33,540 bases of DNA from Saccoglossus kowalevskii (GCF_000003605.2 NW_003116461.1:235195-268734), one strand, 5' to 3'. Positions 21,618 to 32,440 are shown, counted from the first letter of the stretch. Notes: generated by a model from the sequence alone, not told the origin. A program made the numbers and translations.

Positions 21618-21806
21618 TTACATCCCGTAGTGTTTCCCCCCGTGAGCGAGGTGCTTACTGAAAAATTGTTCAGTCACTGTAGATACCTCAGCACCAGTGT
21701 CAATCAAACATGGTATTGCTGTCCCTTCAAACTTGGCAACAACTTCTGGACAATCTCCAACAATCGTGCTTAAAACTGAGCCTTCATAAATTGTTTCACC
21801 CACCAC
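21618..21806 (-). pseudogene. Gypsy-like aspartic protease fragment
   Basis: Reads IPCLIDTGAEVSTVTEQFF. The D-T-G-A active-site motif and following hydrophobic residues are those of retroelement pepsin-like proteases. It sits in the expected place between the nucleocapsid and RT. The flap and the second hydrophobic motif are not seen in this frame. Confidence 0.75.
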
Positions 21807-21829
21807 ACGGCTCTCAGCAGTAGGTTTGA

Positions 21830-22460
21830 CTAGTTTAAACTTGGTGGCTTAGGTACATTCTCTTTGCGGCGTGGCTTCTTATCAGGACAATCACAGCATA
21901 AGTGGTTTGTAGATCCGCAAGTCCAACAGTGCTTCTTACCATCAGGTGCAACAACAGCTTTTCTATTCACAGACTTGGTCAGCGAGGATATGTGTGACTC
22001 TAACTGTTTCTGTAATGCAGCTATTTGTTCACCCTGCTTCAAGATCATTTTACGCTAGTCATCTTCAACTTTGACCTCTCGAACAGCAGCACTGTGCTTT
22101 ACTTTAAATTAGCTTTGTCCCATCAGCTCCATAACATGGTCATGGGTGTCAAAGAAACTAAGCTCAGGCTGGTCACTATTCGGTCTACGTAGCTCTCATC
22201 ATACATGGCTTCAGACAGACGGCTTTTCAGCTGAATATTTCTGCCAAATATAACAAAAATGGATCAAGTTGTACCATACGGCCATACAAATTACCAATTA
22301 TAGGGAACAGGAAATGAGATCATCACCATCGGTTTGCTTGTAAGAATAAAATCGATGCTGAAGCCGGGCAAACTATCTCCATCACCAAAGACTCTTGACA
22401 GTACAGCAAACTTTTGGGCATCGGACTGTATTTCCTTTATTCCCATTATTTCGTGCCTGG
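21830..22460 (-). pseudogene. Gypsy-like gag remnant with zinc knuckle
   Basis: The best frame (22048-21830) has a short coiled coil (GEQIAALQKQLESHI) followed by CWTCGSTNHLCCDC, a C-x2-C-x4-H-x4-C nucleocapsid knuckle, then a basic tail. Upstream (to about 22460) broken frames read SDAQKFAVLSRVFGDGD and FFDTHDHVMELMG, consistent with decayed gag. No long terminal repeat is recognisable on this side. Confidence 0.7.
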
Positions 22461-23640
22461 CCTTACCAGCAAGTTGCCCTGTTCACAATAATAACTATTA
22501 TTACCGACTGGCAACGAACCAATTCTGTCACCTTATCGCTTATTTGGAATATAAGACGTGTTTTAAGAGCAGGTCATAACTTCCATCAGTAATCGACTGA
22601 AGTCTTTCACATTGTATTGCTTAACTGAAGAATGCCACCATTGGTGTGTGAATTGAGTCTTATCTATTTATCATCAACAAACCACCAACTATTAATTGCA
22701 GCGGATTTCTTTATTTTTAATATTACAACAAAGGCGGAGCAAACATGTTATTATTATTGAGAGGGTGCTCAGCACTGCCAATTCACACCACACTTTTGAC
22801 GAAATGGTGTCTCGACGAAAAATGCATCGGGATAAAGCATTCTTTATGTAGTTTCTCTCAACGATCATTTACAATTTTTTTTATTCGTTTTGTTTTCTCA
22901 GACGGAAGTGAAATAGTCTCTCTCTTTCGATTATAACTTGTGTATAATATACTGTTCCAGGCCAATAAGACCTTGGTTAGACCACACATATTTCCTAGCA
23001 ACAGATTTTATCAGATTATAGATTTTACCAAGGTATCGGACTCTTGATTTTGAGCAGGCACATTACATTGACATTAGAACAAATACACATTTTTAATTTA
23101 AATATTTTATTATATTATTAACAGTTTCATAATGTCTCTCACACGGGCATAGCTGTGCCAAGGCGAGTAATCAACACGATGACTGACCAAAATTGACTAA
23201 AAGACAGACGCGCCTCAAAGTCTAGGTGTACCGGACTTTGTAGCAAAAATAGAAAACATTGTGGGCAATATCTGCCAATCATTCCTCTGATTTGCAGTCG
23301 ATGTTTATATTTCTAGTTACAACTTATGTAAATGTGAAAACAAATTGTGTAACCTATTGTAGAATGTTATCTATATCTAGCACTACCTCAGCGTCAAATC
23401 AGTGCCTGGAATTGCTGTAATATTTGTTATGGTACTGAGCTGTACGATGGTTGTAATTTTACCATGTCGATTCTCGGAATATACGAACCAATCGAAGAGG
23501 CTCTAAAGATTGTGATGCCTTCCTTATAATATTTTCAAAGATTCCCGAATATTACATCATGATCCCTATTCCCTCAGTACACGGGAGTTCTTTCTAAGCT
23601 TTCTTTGATTTATATTGAAGTAAGGAGAGTTACTGATATG
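22461..23640. other. non-coding, nothing recognised
   Basis: No domain or repeat that I can support. It may hold further decayed parts of the flanking retroelements. Confidence 0.35.
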
Positions 23641-23760
23641 TCAGGTTTCGAAGAGAGCAATGATATGAAATTAGGATGACATTGTATCTTCACAGAGTAA
23701 CTTTTGGTCAATACTTTTATTCAAGGACCTAATATTAAGATGAATTACAGAAAGGGCATG
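23640..23760 (-). pseudogene. non-LTR ORF2 endonuclease, N-terminal remnant
   Basis: The minus strand reads HLNIRSLNKSIDQKLL, then after a stop FHIIALFET. This is the start of an APE-type endonuclease of non-LTR elements (N-I-R-S-L and A-L-x-E-T-W blocks, including the metal-binding Asn and Glu). It follows the ORF1 remnant at 24720-23890 in the right order and strand. Little of the domain beyond this is readable. Confidence 0.6.
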
Positions 23761-23889
23761 TGGGGGTGGCTGAGGAAACTATAAATTGAAATCATGTAGG
23801 GGATAGGACATGCACTGAAATTTGTGGAAGGTAGAGTCGTCCACCATGAAAACAAATAATAATAAAAAGATATTTAACTTACTTACTTA

Positions 23890-24720
23890 AGATTACCGAA
23901 TTTTTGTCTACGTCGTCTTCATGGTTGATGGCAATCTTATTGTGTGATGGAGATTTCTTCACAAAAAATCCGACCATTATAAGTCCAGAGAAATTTGAAG
24001 CTTGCTAATCTTCTTGCCTTTCACGTGAGAGTTCGGCCTGATGTACTGAGGTTTTCATTAATAAATACTTGTGCTATTATCCCTATATCCAATATCTCTG
24101 ACAGTAATATCTTTCCATTTACGGCGATTCTCGTATATGACATTACGACGACGTCTTGTTGTGAAGCGAACTATGATTGAGAGTTGACGAGGTGTTCTGT
24201 TATCATTGTGTTGTAGTAGTTGTTGTAGTTTGTCTGATACCTATACGGTGTGTTATATCAATGTCATTGACAGTAGTGTCCGGTTCTATTTTTTGTAGAA
24301 CATTGCAAGCTATCTTCTGGTTCACGGATTCCAGATATCTCAAGATTCAATCGCCGACTTTACTGGTTTAGGTCAACAGCTTCTCTTTCAAGCTGCAGCA
24401 CACGATATGTCTCAAATCATCATTATCTTTTTTAAGCTGCTTGTTGGTTTTGATTAGCACTTTAACTTCTTTTCGTAAGTCTTCATACTGCTGTCTCATG
24501 AACTTCAATGAAGGCATTACATCATTTTGCGACTTTTTAACATCAGCTCTATCAACTCATAGTAGCGAGTTTTCCCATTATACTATCTAGATCAGTGGCC
24601 TGTCCACTGGGACTGGTATCTTGTTGAGATTTCGGGAATCGCTTGGCTTCACATTGTGGGCACAGAAACAGGTCACCTTTTTTTCTTTTGGCACTCAGGC
24701 ATGTTTACAACAAGACGAGT
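23890..24720 (-). pseudogene. non-LTR retrotransposon ORF1 (zinc motif, coiled coil, RRM-like and C-terminal domains)
   Basis: Minus-strand pieces in order: a basic start with KRKKGDLFLCPQCEAKRFPK (24690-24630); a coiled coil SLKFMRQQYEDLRKEVKVLI and NKQLKKDNDDLRHIV (24520-24400); SRRLNLEISGIRE (about 24360-24320), the RRM-type block of ORF1 proteins; then IIVRFTTRRRRNVIYENR (24175-24120), ENLSTSGRTL, ARRLASFKFLWTYNGRIF and a final INHEDDVDKN. The order matches ORF1p, which binds RNA as a trimer in L1-like and related elements. Many frameshifts and stops. The 5' end meets the piggyBac remnant. Confidence 0.75.
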
Positions 24721-24759
24721 TTAATTGATTAAAAATTCCTTGGAAAGACCTTTTCTGAT

Positions 24760-26820
24760 ATTTCAAAAAAAAAGAGAAGGAAAGAGAAAAAATAATCCAT
24801 CATACATCACCTGGGACTCCTATACGTAGGAAAATAAAAGGTAATAGAGAAAAAATTGTACTTGAAAGTGAAAAAAGATCGATACAAGCCATGAGATACC
24901 TGCAGAAAGTGTAGACCCAGCACAACCATCATCATCAAAAGTTAGACCTGTCACCACCACCACTACCACCACCTGTAAGCCAGGGGACAGATGCAAGCCA
25001 TATAGCTAGTATTAGTGACAGTGAGTCGGATAATTATTTGAAAAGAAACACTGAATTGCTTAGGCAAAGAGAATGCAGGAGAAGGAAGTCAAGAAAAGCC
25101 CTGGTACATGACAGTACGTCTGATGATGATGATTCATCATACATATCACCACCATCCCTACTACCCCCAGGTGGATTCCTCATCAAGGAGTAAAATTGTT
25201 TTGTTTGTTTTTTTGTCTGAAGATGAAGAGATGACACGGTTAAGACTACGCAACCACAATGCCAAATTAATAAAAGATACATGGCGAACAGTATATACTG
25301 AACAAGCACACTACTCTGAATCTGAAGATGACAGTAGTAGGGTTGATGATGATGGATGCAGTACAATGCTGAAAAAACGTCATACACATCCCTTCACTGG
25401 TAACACAACTGGAGCCAACATTGATGCTTTATAATCCATCTTTCTAAGATCTTTGATGAAAAGATTACGAGTATGGAAAGAAGCCAATAGGAATGCCACT
25501 TGGTGCATCACTGAGAATGGAGGGAATACATTCTTGTCTCTTCTGACTAGAAGTGAAGAAATAAGTGCACTGATTAGTATAATTGCCATCATGGGTGTTG
25601 ATTCAAAACAAGAGACTACTGGTCCACCTACAAGCAATAAGAAATGACTACATTCCCAACATCATGAGCCACAATAGGTACCAAAAACTGATGCAGTATT
25701 TTCACTGTAACAACCTCGAAAATGACCTAATGAATATAGTCAATAATGAAGAAACGATGCACCTCTATATAAAGTACAGCCAGTACTAGATGCTTTCTTC
25801 ATCAAATCCCAGGGATGTTACAACCTGTACTGTCAAGTTTGCATAGATGAGTCCAGTGTTGGCTAAGGGATTCAAAATATATGCCTTGGTTGATAGCAAA
25901 ACTGGATTACAACTACAGGATTGAGATCATGTCAATGACTGGTAGTCCTGCAGTATAGAAGGGATTGGTCCAGAGCAAGAAACCTGTGTGAAAGACTTCT
26001 CATTGACATTAGGGGATGCCATCATATCCTGTACATTGACAGTTATTATACCAGTGTAGACATGGTGAATTACGTACTAGAAAATCATGAAATTCATGTG
26101 GTTGGCACCGTGAGGCAAGATAGAGTGGGATTCCCAAATGCCCTTCATACAAATCCAAAGAAAATTCTAAATCACAAGGCCATTATGAAGATGGAGAGGG
26201 GACAGTTTTCTATGCAGACAAAAAGATAAAGTGATGGCTATATCAGTGAAGGATTCCAACTCACTGAATATACTGACAACATACTATAGGACCGATAACC
26301 AAAGAGTTACCCGTTTCCTGCCAGATACTGATAGTATACTCTCTCCCTGCCCTAGAAGCCATTTATGATTACAATCTGTACATGGGTGGATTTGACAAGT
26401 CAAATCAACTCTGGTGATATTATACAGCCCAGCGCCATCTTTTTCTACTTTCTGGATACTGCAATATGCAACAGTTGGATTCTGTACAAAGAATCAGTGG
26501 ATACAAAGAAAACGCACAAGGCCTTCTAAATTGAAGTTGGCATGGTATTGGTAGATGGTTTTTCATCCCCAAAGAAGCAGACCAGAAATTCAGAACCTGT
26601 CATCAGCTTATTTAAAAACCACCATTTAATCCACAGTCTGCGCTGCGTGGCAAATCCTGCAGATGGTGCATTCAGAAAAACAAGAACAGGTTGTCATGTA
26701 TCGACTGTGTTCAGATGTCAGGAGTGTAGTATCAACAACTATGCAAGGGTTGTTTTCTGCCCTACCATCATGTGGCCACATTATGCTCAGACAGACCCAA
26801 GACAGCCAGACCAATGAAAC
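24760..26820 (+). pseudogene. piggyBac transposase (PGBD-like), full length but decayed
   Basis: The N-terminal part (to about 25430) is acidic and Ser-rich (IASISDSESDNYLK, DSTSDDDDSS, YSESEDDSS). Then WCITENGGNTFLSLL, IPNIMSHNRYQKLMQYFHC (DDE_Tnp_1_7 start), VQPVLDAFF, CIDES (first catalytic Asp), ILYIDSYYTSVDMVNYVL (second Asp), GTVRQDRVGFPNALH and YDYNLYMGGFDKSN (third Asp). A Cys-rich C-terminus follows (RTGCHVSTVFRCQECS). The blocks sit in different frames, with stops between 25790 and 26540, so the gene is dead. I found no convincing TTAA-flanked terminal repeats; a TTAA at 24720 lies near the 5' edge. Confidence 0.82.
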
Positions 26821-27148
26821 TGATCTTGAAGTATCCTGAAAAATATGGGATCATGACAATTTTACGCATCTATTTTTTCCCTGATTCACTAGCTACTTTA
26901 GGTCTATTTCCATCTCAGAACCAGATATATAGTTTTACATTGTTCTCCCCAAATAAGGTGACAGAGGCATGATGCAAACATTTTTCCTGGTTTGAATAGT
27001 TGACCAGCTGTGAAAATTTATTAATCGACATTACACTATAATTACATATTTCAAAAGCCCTACTACATTGTTTAGAATACACTCCACATTACACCATGAA
27101 AAATAAAATGTTTGTCCCCCTACCATTCTATTCTCAGTATTTTGCCAT
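26821..27148. other. non-coding flank of the piggyBac remnant
   Basis: No feature beyond ordinary AT-rich sequence. A right terminal repeat of the piggyBac copy should lie here but I could not identify it. Confidence 0.4.
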
Positions 27149-27159
27149 TCATGACCTAA

Positions 27160-27346
27160 TACTCACTTTCTGAATACAACTTCTTAACTTTGTGATCTTA
27201 GAAAGACGATTTAACAACTCATGTGTCTTATCAGAAACATTCACTTCAGTCTCGTATATTGGCGTAGTTTCTAGCTTGCAATCATGATATCTCAATTCAA
27301 AACTGGGCTGTTGTTGTAACCCAATAATCATTTGTCTCAAAACAAT
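27160..27346 (-). CDS. candidate isolated exon, unknown protein
   Basis: A minus-strand open stretch reads KLIVLRQMIIGLQQQPSFEL, then RYHDCKLETTPIYETE, HELLNRLSKITKLRSCIQK, followed by GTGAGT. Upstream, TCTAATGTCATCAG can serve as acceptor near 27347. Composition is protein-like (amphipathic, few low-complexity residues). No family recognised, and no partner exon found. It could be an exon of a host gene or part of an unknown element. Confidence 0.35.
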
Positions 27347-28700
27347 CAGTTTAGCTTTGCTGATGACATTAGATACAGCAGAATCTTTCGATATTTAGGG
27401 CAATACGTCTGAATGAATGAAAGCCAATTTCTATCTGAAGCATTTTTTTCAACTGATATACTGATTATCATTTGTGCATCAGTCGTATTCATGTTTTTGT
27501 TTTTTTTGAATACTGTAAAGAGATTACATGCTCAGTGAATGGCGACCCAATAACTTTCTTATGCATTTGCTGATTTGTTGATCAAAAGCATATGAAAACT
27601 ATTTCAAACAAGTTACTTGACACATTTTAAGCAAAGTTGGCTACAAATATGCTGAAGATGGGAGGGGACTCTCATAGGTAAATAATGGGCATTAACAAAT
27701 GACTCATCTAGCCAATGAAAACTCATATTTTGATCAAATGTAACCAATTAATTAATGCTTTAATGGCGTCTGACAAGTATGTACGCCTTTAGTTGGTGTA
27801 ACCAAAGTTTTGGTCTGTGGATAATTACAGCATTTAGTGTGTAGTATTTTGTTTGGATCTCGTGTTGTGTTCTTATTTGTGAAAAATGCACGTAATTGAA
27901 TAGTGTAGTCTTGTCGTTTGTTTCATCCAACCTTAATGGAACACATTTCATGAACACGCGACACCTTTTCAGAATTTAGACGATTTGAAGTGTATCATAG
28001 ATAATAAAAATCTCTGTGTAGCGTTAAAATGTGCTCGATGAAGAAATCACTAATTTTTATGGTCGCCATTTTGTTTTGCGCATTAGCTTGCATACCCATT
28101 CGTTTTTATGGTGGCAGATCAAACTATCAAGGTCTGTTAATGCTTTCATCTCAAATACAGTACAAAATTGAATAAAATGGAGCATTATATTATTCCCATT
28201 AAATTTGTATTTAGCAATAATTTTGTTGATGTTCTGAAAACTGTGCGTGATCATTGCATGAATGTATCACATAGCAGGCAGTTTCAAATTTATATTCTTG
28301 CTATATTATTTTATGTATCACTATGAACTGTTATGTTAGGCCAAGAATGAACAAATATTTGTTTCTCATTTTGGGCTGCCTGAAGTTTCATGGTACAAGA
28401 ACAAAAAATGTTTTCCGAAGAATGAGAATAACTTTGCTTTTGATAAATGCCTAAAGTATTTATTTATTTTTTTCTATGTTATTGGAGCTTGTAAATTGTT
28501 TTTGTTGTTCTTGTACAAAAATATTGTCCGGGACACTGGGTTTTATTTGGTTACATGCAACACTTATCTCAATCTAATTAAAATCTGATCTACTGTATAG
28601 GCTTTAATTTTATTTGTTATTACTTTTGTTATTAATGCCTTTTCATTTTATTATTTTACATACATCTGACCCGATGCCTATGTAACGAGACCCACTACAA
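27347..28700. other. non-coding, nothing firm
   Basis: A minus-strand ATG with good context (AAAATGGCGACC, near 28066) opens only 24 codons, without an obvious donor. Otherwise AT-rich intergenic sequence. Confidence 0.35.
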
Positions 28701-28705
28701 ATAAA

Positions 28706-29180
28706 ATGGCGGATTATACCGACGTTAGCGACCGAGAAAAACACGGCTTTTCGGTGAGTTTGTCATTGTCAAATGCAACGAAAGTTATTTTTTATGTTTA
28801 TATTGTGGCTCGAATGGTTCAAGTTTAGATCGTTATTTTGCGTAGTTATTCTGGGAGTGACGATTTTGTTTCCACCGGTTCGACCGAACACCGGTGTCTT
28901 TTTCCAGTCGCTTGCCCTGGAGACGGGTGATGTTTTCTTGACGATCGGGCCAAAATCGTTTACGGTATTGAAGCCGTAAATATATAATAGCTGTAAATAT
29001 TCATCAAAATGTATCAACATTTTGTACATTATACAATAACTCTTTATTAAAGTAATTGAGTTGATTTGGACTGGAATAAAATATTTTTTATTTGGAACAC
29101 ATCGCAATTGATCATGATATATTTTTTTGCTCCAGTTTTCTGCGTTGATGCAGTGGGCCGCTGACTGTTATACAATTTAA
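28706..29180 (+). CDS. candidate two-exon microprotein (30 residues)
   Basis: I do not recognise this protein. Exon 1 (28706-28753) has ATG in a good context (AAAATGGCGG) and encodes MADYTDVSDREKHGFS up to TCG/GTGAGT. CpG is locally enriched from 28690 to 28980, as at a promoter. Exon 2 (29136-29180) follows TTTTTTTGCTCCAG and continues in phase 0 as FSALMQWAADCYTI, then TAA. Intron 382 bases. AATAAA at about 29305 and 29414 would give a short 3' UTR. Thirty residues is very short: the phase match could be chance, or exon 1 may splice to a distant exon of a larger protein instead. Not membrane-like; no signal peptide. Confidence 0.4.
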
Positions 29181-29531
29181 AATCAGTTTGCATTGTTTAC
29201 TATAGCTGTTTACAGTGTTCTAATCATTACTATTTACTTAATTGTTTGCTTCCATTCTAGATAATTATGCTCAGTGTTTGATGTAAAATTGAAGCAATGA
29301 CTGAATAAACTTTGGCTGGCGAAGATGTATCAGGAAGTGTACATATTTGTCGGAAGTGAAAGCAATTTTCAATGTAATGACAAAAATTGTAAAATGTTGT
29401 GGAATTTCTTCTGTAAATAAAAATATACTAGCAATTTTCTATTAATGGTTTATTCAAGTGGGTAAAATATAATGTACAGACAGATTGCCCGTAGAGTATC
29501 GCTACACTGAAAAGTAAGCAACCGACAGCCT

Positions 29532-29545
29532 GTATAAAAGGGGGC
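29532..29545 (+). promoter_or_regulatory. TATA box with nearby CCAAT motif
   Basis: TGTATAAAAGGGG is a strong TATA-box match, and ATTGGCT (reverse CCAAT) lies about 16 bases downstream. No matching transcript start or gene is evident, so this is only a motif. Confidence 0.3.
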
Positions 29546-29723
29546 TGTGATTGGCTGCTACTTACGCAAGATGTGAACAGGACTTGCATAGGTGTCGGAT
29601 CAGATGTATGTAGGGCGGAATTTAAAAAGTAAAATAATAAAATAAACAAGTCATTGGAAATGACACAGTTCCCGTTCAAACTGTTAAAATTGATCTTCAT
29701 GTTCTAAACTTGGTCTTGACAAT

Positions 29724-29790
29724 TTTCAAGTATTTACAAAGTGCTAAAAAACCCTTCAAATACAGGTTATGCCTGTATAAATACTTGAAA
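29724..29790. repeat. nested inverted repeat
   Basis: TTTCAAGTATTTA (29724-29736) is perfectly inverted at 29778-29790. Inside the loop, TACAGG/CCTGTA (29761-29777) forms a second stem directly beside the right arm. Confidence 0.7.
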
Positions 29791-29899
29791 CCGAGTACTG
29801 GGTGCAATGACATGAAAAAACACCAAATTTGGTTTACAGTGATCAAGTTTGAAGGCAAATTAAAGGGAGGTAGTCATCGTGTTGTGCACGTGTGACATT

Positions 29900-30260
29900 A
29901 GTGTTGATAAACTAAATTTTCCCAAAATCCAATACGCAAGTATAAGCTTTGACCCTGGTCGCCAGACTTGTACTAATTATTGCCAGTGACTTCTTTGATA
30001 CCTTAAATCCAATCACCTAAAAATACCCAATTAAAGCTTGGTAACGTCTCAGTTTGTACTCTTTGATATGCACATCAGTCAAAGTCGCCATCTTTGTTTA
30101 TATGAGACCCATATATATCGTGCATGCGTGGCGCAACAATTATCGCACTTTAAATCAGACTTCCAAATGTATAGCTTACTTTATTCTTCAGTGTATACAG
30201 CAATGTACTTAAAGGGACGTTTATAATTGGAATGTAATATGGCAGTGTATTGATAGTTTA
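29900..30260. other. non-coding, nothing recognised
   Basis: Ordinary intergenic sequence between the inverted repeat and the 2A-headed ORF. Confidence 0.35.
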
Positions 30261-30267
30261 GTAAGCA

Positions 30268-30825
30268 TTAGAAACACAAGGAGAAAGTGTAGGTTTTAAG
30301 GTAAAAGTCTTGTGTTAGCAGACAAAAACTGTAAACCTTTACTTTAAAGCAAGTACGGGAAAAAATTGTTGATTTGTCAATGTCAAATGTCAACTTCACA
30401 GCAAGGCACCCAAAAATTGATGTGCATGGAATACAGCTAAAATGATATGGTTCAAATGAAATGTAACTATTTAAATCAGCAACCTGTAAATACGTACTAG
30501 AATCTTTGGTATGCCTGTTAGGATAAAGTTTTAAATACAACAATTGCCACATATCTAGTATGTTATCAATATTTGCACTGTTCCAGTTAGCAGCATTCAT
30601 AATCATTAAATATACCAGGGCTACAAGACTGTTTGTCATGCATGTACTGGCTTCAGATGTGGTACCCAAATATTTAGGTGAACCTTGATGAAAATTACCT
30701 GCAATCACTAATTTACCTTGACCTGTTATGTCACAGTTTGAAGTAGGACCAGGATTGCTTTCTATATCACCACTTAGCAACAGAATCATTCTCATATAGT
30801 ACAAATAAAGTTGCATAATCCACAC
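30268..30825 (-). CDS. 2A-headed protein with cysteine-peptidase-like domain
   Basis: The ORF of 185 codons begins M-W-I-M-Q-L with a hydrophobic run, then ILLLSGDIESNPGP: the complete 2A consensus D-x-E-x-N-P-G-P at residues 20-27. 2A sequences cause ribosomal skipping between G and P. In sea urchins, N-terminal 2As are known to double as signal peptides. The following part reads GNFHQGSPKYLGTTSEASTC, N-S-L-V-A-L, then W-N-S-A-N-I-D-N-I-L and LQVADLNSYISF. The Q-G...G...C-x3-SL pattern, with Cys62 as putative nucleophile, resembles OTU/herpes-tegument-like cysteine peptidases found in marine-invertebrate mobile elements (recalled, not searched). The last 45 residues look unlike the domain, so the His region is probably lost or spliced. 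Upstream of 30825 there are stops in frame, so the 2A is truly N-terminal here. Confidence 0.6.
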   Translation of the reverse strand: MWIMQLYLYYMRMILLLSGDIESNPGPTSNCDITGQGKLVIAGNFHQGSPKYLGTTSEASTCMTNSLVALVYLMIMNAANWNSANIDNILDMWQLLYLKLYPNRHTKDSSTYLQVADLNSYISFEPYHFSCIPCTSIFGCLAVKLTFDIDKSTIFSRTCFKVKVYSFCLLTQDFYLKTYTFSLCF

Positions 30826-30899
30826 AGGAAAATATCTTTTATTTACAAACTTTAGTTTGTATACAATGACAAATTCAGAAGACTAAATACATACTTCTA

Positions 30900-31330
30900 T
30901 ATGCATGATTTCTCAGTCAGAAAGTCTGCTCTGTAATATAATATAATATTGGTACCGTTGTATGATAATTTATATGGTACTAATAGTATGGTAAAGATAT
31001 GATATATAATGGTATAATATATACTGGTTCAATTTGGAGTACTTTGGTAAGCAGTGTATGTGACAGTACGTCAACAATTGACACCTGCAAGCCTCTCTAA
31101 AACAGTTGGTGAGAGGAGTACAGTACTAAATACAGAAAAAATTGAAAGACAAAAAAATCTTCTTTTAAACCCAGATCCTGTAAAAAAGCAAAAAAAGTAC
31201 ATTTAAACAAATAAGTTCAAACAAGTCCCATTGGACGTAGATGGCGCTGTGACAGCAACAAGAGGCACTTAATGGCGTCCGTGTTGACGAAAAGCACTGA
31301 AGGTCGTCACGATATTAACGTAGACTAATT
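30900..31330. other. upstream region of the 2A ORF, no gene recognised
   Basis: AT-rich, with an ATAAT/TATAAT-rich stretch near 30935-31020. A plus-strand ATGGCGTCC at 31272 opens only 18 codons. Confidence 0.35.
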
Positions 31331-31683
31331 CAGGTCATTTGAAAATTGCAGTTAACTTGCTACGAAATTTTATTGTTCCATCACAGTGATTTTTTTCAAA
31401 TACAGCATTGCCGATGCCAATTTCTACAAATCTGCCCGCTTTGCACATCCCTAAAATCACCCTGTCGACCGTTGCCGACTCACATCCAGAACATAGACTG
31501 TGACATGGCGAGACATCGTTTAAATGAGAATGTTGACAAAATATTCTCACATACATTCCACTTAAAATAAAAAAAATTGCGGCCATCAGACACAAAAAAT
31601 CGATCACAGAAAACTTATTATTTTTGTAAATAATTAACTTGTTAAAGGATAGATACCGGAATACCAGTAACGTAGACAGTGTG

Positions 31684-31739
31684 GGAGTCACCGAACGACT
31701 CCTAGGACCGCCCGGGCTCCTCCCGGGAACGTCCGGTCC
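31684..31739. repeat. two adjacent GC-rich hairpins
   Basis: Hairpin 1: GGAGTC (31684-31689) with GACTCC (31697-31702), loop ACCGAAC. Hairpin 2: GGACCG-CCCGGG (31705-31716), loop CTCCT, then CCCGGG (31722-31727) and CGGTCC (31734-31739). The two stems are two bases apart. GC content is far above the surroundings. A minus-strand 153-codon frame covers it but shows no domain. Confidence 0.75.
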
Positions 31740-31849
31740 ACAAAAACAGTTAAATACACGCCTTGTGGTTAGAAACGTGCATAATTCACATGACACACAG
31801 CAAAAATATAATATATTTAAGTGTTATTGCTCAATATTGTAATTTCGAT

Positions 31850-32440
31850 CGTTGACACAAATGACGGCCATCGCAGTGCAGTGATCACCGGCTACGGACA
31901 TCGTCAAAATCTGAACAAATTACCTCTATAGATCGGCAAAGATACAAGTCCCAAACATTCATATATCATAGTACTTACAAATATATCATGTACTTACCAA
32001 ATAATTTATTGATCTTCAAACTATTCAGTATTAGCGCGAAGTCACAGAAAGCATCCATAAAAAAATTGTCCTACAGGAGGTTTTTTACCATTTACCTTAT
32101 TGAAGCGAATTCACTCCCATGATGCAACAGTAGAACACATTGCCTGAACCCGAAGATCATGCTTCGTTTAGCATGATCGAGGTACGTGGTAAAAATATTG
32201 ATATCTTTATTGCAATCATAATCAAATCAGGATATCAAACAAAATACGAATAAAGGTAACATTCTGACAAACCAACATAATACTACTACTTTATTGACAT
32301 TAATTTAACAACATAAAAACAACTTTGTATTGGATGCATGTAATTTATAGTCCAACTTAATCAGAATCTGCACATTTTCGGGTCTAAAATAGGTGCCAAA
32401 CGCTCAAAATTGATCTAATCTCAAAACAACTTTACGTGCA
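31850..32440. other. non-coding, nothing recognised
   Basis: AT-rich sequence with no supportable gene or repeat. Confidence 0.35.

Noticed and set aside
20284-22460. An intact endogenous retrovirus
   Set aside because: Frames are broken, RNase H and integrase are missing, no envelope frame and no long terminal repeats are visible. It is a truncated Ty3/Gypsy-like relic.
24177-24371. Plus-strand ORF with VVVVVV
   Set aside because: Antisense shadow of the decayed LINE ORF1, with a GTT-rich run.
25034-25387. 117-codon minus-strand ORF
   Set aside because: Antisense of the acidic N-terminal region of the piggyBac transposase.
28769-29107. 112-codon minus-strand ORF and its plus-strand partner
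   Set aside because: They overlie the CpG-rich first-exon/intron region of the candidate microprotein gene and show no domain on either strand.
31335-31796. 153-codon minus-strand ORF
   Set aside because: No domain; its Pro/Gly/Arg-rich part is simply the translation of the two GC-rich hairpins.
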